39,609 bases of DNA from NCBI GenBank assembly GCA_029262755.1, contig JAJCYU010000120.1, positions 1-39,609 on the forward strand. The letters are read 5' to 3'. The notes below the pieces were generated by a model. That model was given only the letters and a program-made list of their open reading frames with translations, ran no database searches and was not told the DNA's origin. Below are positions 38,991 to 39,609 of this stretch, one piece after another (the first letter of the stretch is position 1; the number at the start of each line of letters is the position of its first letter). This DNA comes from Anaerolineae bacterium. Lineage in GTDB: Bacteria; Chloroflexota; Anaerolineae; Epilineales; Epilineaceae. The translations under genes were made by a program, and so were the position numbers.

Positions 38991-39608
38991 TTAGGCCGCC
39001 TCGCCCGGCGCGACCAGGCCTAACTCGGTCTCCAACGTGACGATCTCATCGCGTAGCACGGCCCGCTCTCCCAATAGCTGGTCTACGGCGCCCTCGATCT
39101 CGTCCGACCACGCGGTTTGCCAGCCGCTCAGGGCACGCAGGAGGTTGCGCGCCGGGGTGAGCAGGTCGTTGCGCAGGGGATCGAGCAAGCGTCCACGCAA
39201 GCCGGGTTCGCCGGAATCGGCTTCGGGTAGCCACAGTTCGCGCAGGGGAGCAATCAAGCCTTCATCCGCCGCCGCGACGGCGTCCGGCGCAAGGCCGAGC
39301 ACGTCGCGGACGGCCTCGAGGGCGGCGCGCGCATCCTCGGCGAAGCCGAAGGGCAAGCGGTCTAGGATTCCGTCCACAAACTGTCCGACCGCTTCCACGA
39401 CGGACCCGGCGGTGGCCTGCAAGGCGCCGGCGAGCAACGTGAGGCGAATGGAGAGTCCTTCGGCGACACCGGCCATACGCTGCAGGCCCGCTTCGAGGGG
39501 CTCGATGGCCTGCTCGAAGACGCGTGCGGCGTCGTCGATGAGGTCGATGCCCGCCGCGAGGATCGAGGCGACCGAGCGCACGACGGAGAACGCGGCGGCC
39601 ACGGTGGC
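38991..39608 (-). CDS. Partial alpha-helical protein of unknown function (N terminus outside window)
   Basis: The frame is open to the right edge of the window. About 205 residues are visible, mostly helix-forming Ala/Leu/Glu/Asp with a weakly hydrophobic repeat (SVASILAAGIDLIDDAARVF, then LTLLAGALQATAGSVVEAVG). The C terminus is a coiled-coil-like stretch, GERAVLRDEIVTLETELGLV. No catalytic motif or named domain is recognised. Its stop is ten bases before the ATG of the cytochrome fusion gene, so it is probably the first or an upstream gene of the same operon. Confidence 0.65.
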   Translation of the reverse strand, partial: ATVAAAFSVVRSVASILAAGIDLIDDAARVFEQAIEPLEAGLQRMAGVAEGLSIRLTLLAGALQATAGSVVEAVGQFVDGILDRLPFGFAEDARAALEAVRDVLGLAPDAVAAADEGLIAPLRELWLPEADSGEPGLRGRLLDPLRNDLLTPARNLLRALSGWQTAWSDEIEGAVDQLLGERAVLRDEIVTLETELGLVAPGEAA

Positions 39609-39609
39609 G

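Noticed and set aside
1-39609. tRNA, rRNA, CRISPR, transposase or phage genes
   Set aside because: I looked for T-loop-like sequences, regularly spaced repeats and transposase or integrase motifs and found none that stand up.

Overview
The window is about 39.6 kb of GC-rich bacterial DNA (GC in the high 60s by eye), densely coding on both strands. I see no rRNA, tRNA, CRISPR array or transposase. The best guess for the host is a Chloroflexota bacterium. The basis is the set of secreted proteins with long Thr/Pro/Ala/Ser linkers that end in a short aromatic-Leu-Pro tail, together with a LemA-DUF2207 pair and lipoproteins. This is inference from protein style, not from a marker gene.

Layout. 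1-600: C-terminal end of a CotH/lamin-tail surface protein. 730-2830: a lipoprotein cytochrome c', a DUF1772 membrane protein, and a DinB/VOC gene pair. 3180-5620: LemA and DUF2207, translationally coupled. 5730-6340: an SRPBCC protein and a possible small ORF. 6610-8020: a secreted DNRLRE protein with a huge Thr-rich linker, followed by about 800 bp of low-complexity intergenic DNA. 8770-9510: VapBC-type toxin-antitoxin locus 1. 9610-9825: a small winged-helix-like protein. 9920-13890: a giant secreted metalloprotease. 14010-16670: DinB, a lipoprotein alpha/beta hydrolase and a YdeI/OmdA-like protein. 16890-20570: a secreted beta-propeller/vWA protein. 21030-22390: a CARDB-repeat protein. 22530-24530: a Fpg-type DNA glycosylase, YrdB and a DUF3592 protein. 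24725-25452: toxin-antitoxin locus 2 with a clear promoter and operator. 25500-26590: a secreted HExxH protein of unknown family. 26690-28310: a possible small membrane protein and an MFS transporter. 28470-30800: a complete CotH/lamin-tail protein, paralogous to the partial gene at the left edge. 31110-31660: a cold-shock gene with a long structured leader and a strong terminator hairpin. 31790-33590: DoxX, ECF sigma and anti-sigma. 33630-36030: an orphan histidine kinase. 36120-37450: a Tag-like glycosylase and DUF5996. 37470-39608: a cupredoxin-like/polytopic membrane/cytochrome c fusion and a partial helical protein.

How it fits together. The theme is an exported proteome: two CotH-type proteins, two DNRLRE proteins, a metalloprotease, a second possible zincin, a vWA protein and a CARDB protein. 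Seven of these carry a short [ILV]-[YWF]-[LMV]-P motif. In five it lies within 13 residues of the C terminus, usually after a Pro/Thr-rich or otherwise flexible segment. In the vWA protein it lies between the linker and a C-terminal vWA domain, and in the HExxH protein it follows the signal peptide. This shared tag is the most interesting unexplained signal here. The rest is mainly stress and housekeeping accessory genes: toxin-antitoxin, DNA repair, ECF signalling, cold shock and small detoxification-type enzymes.
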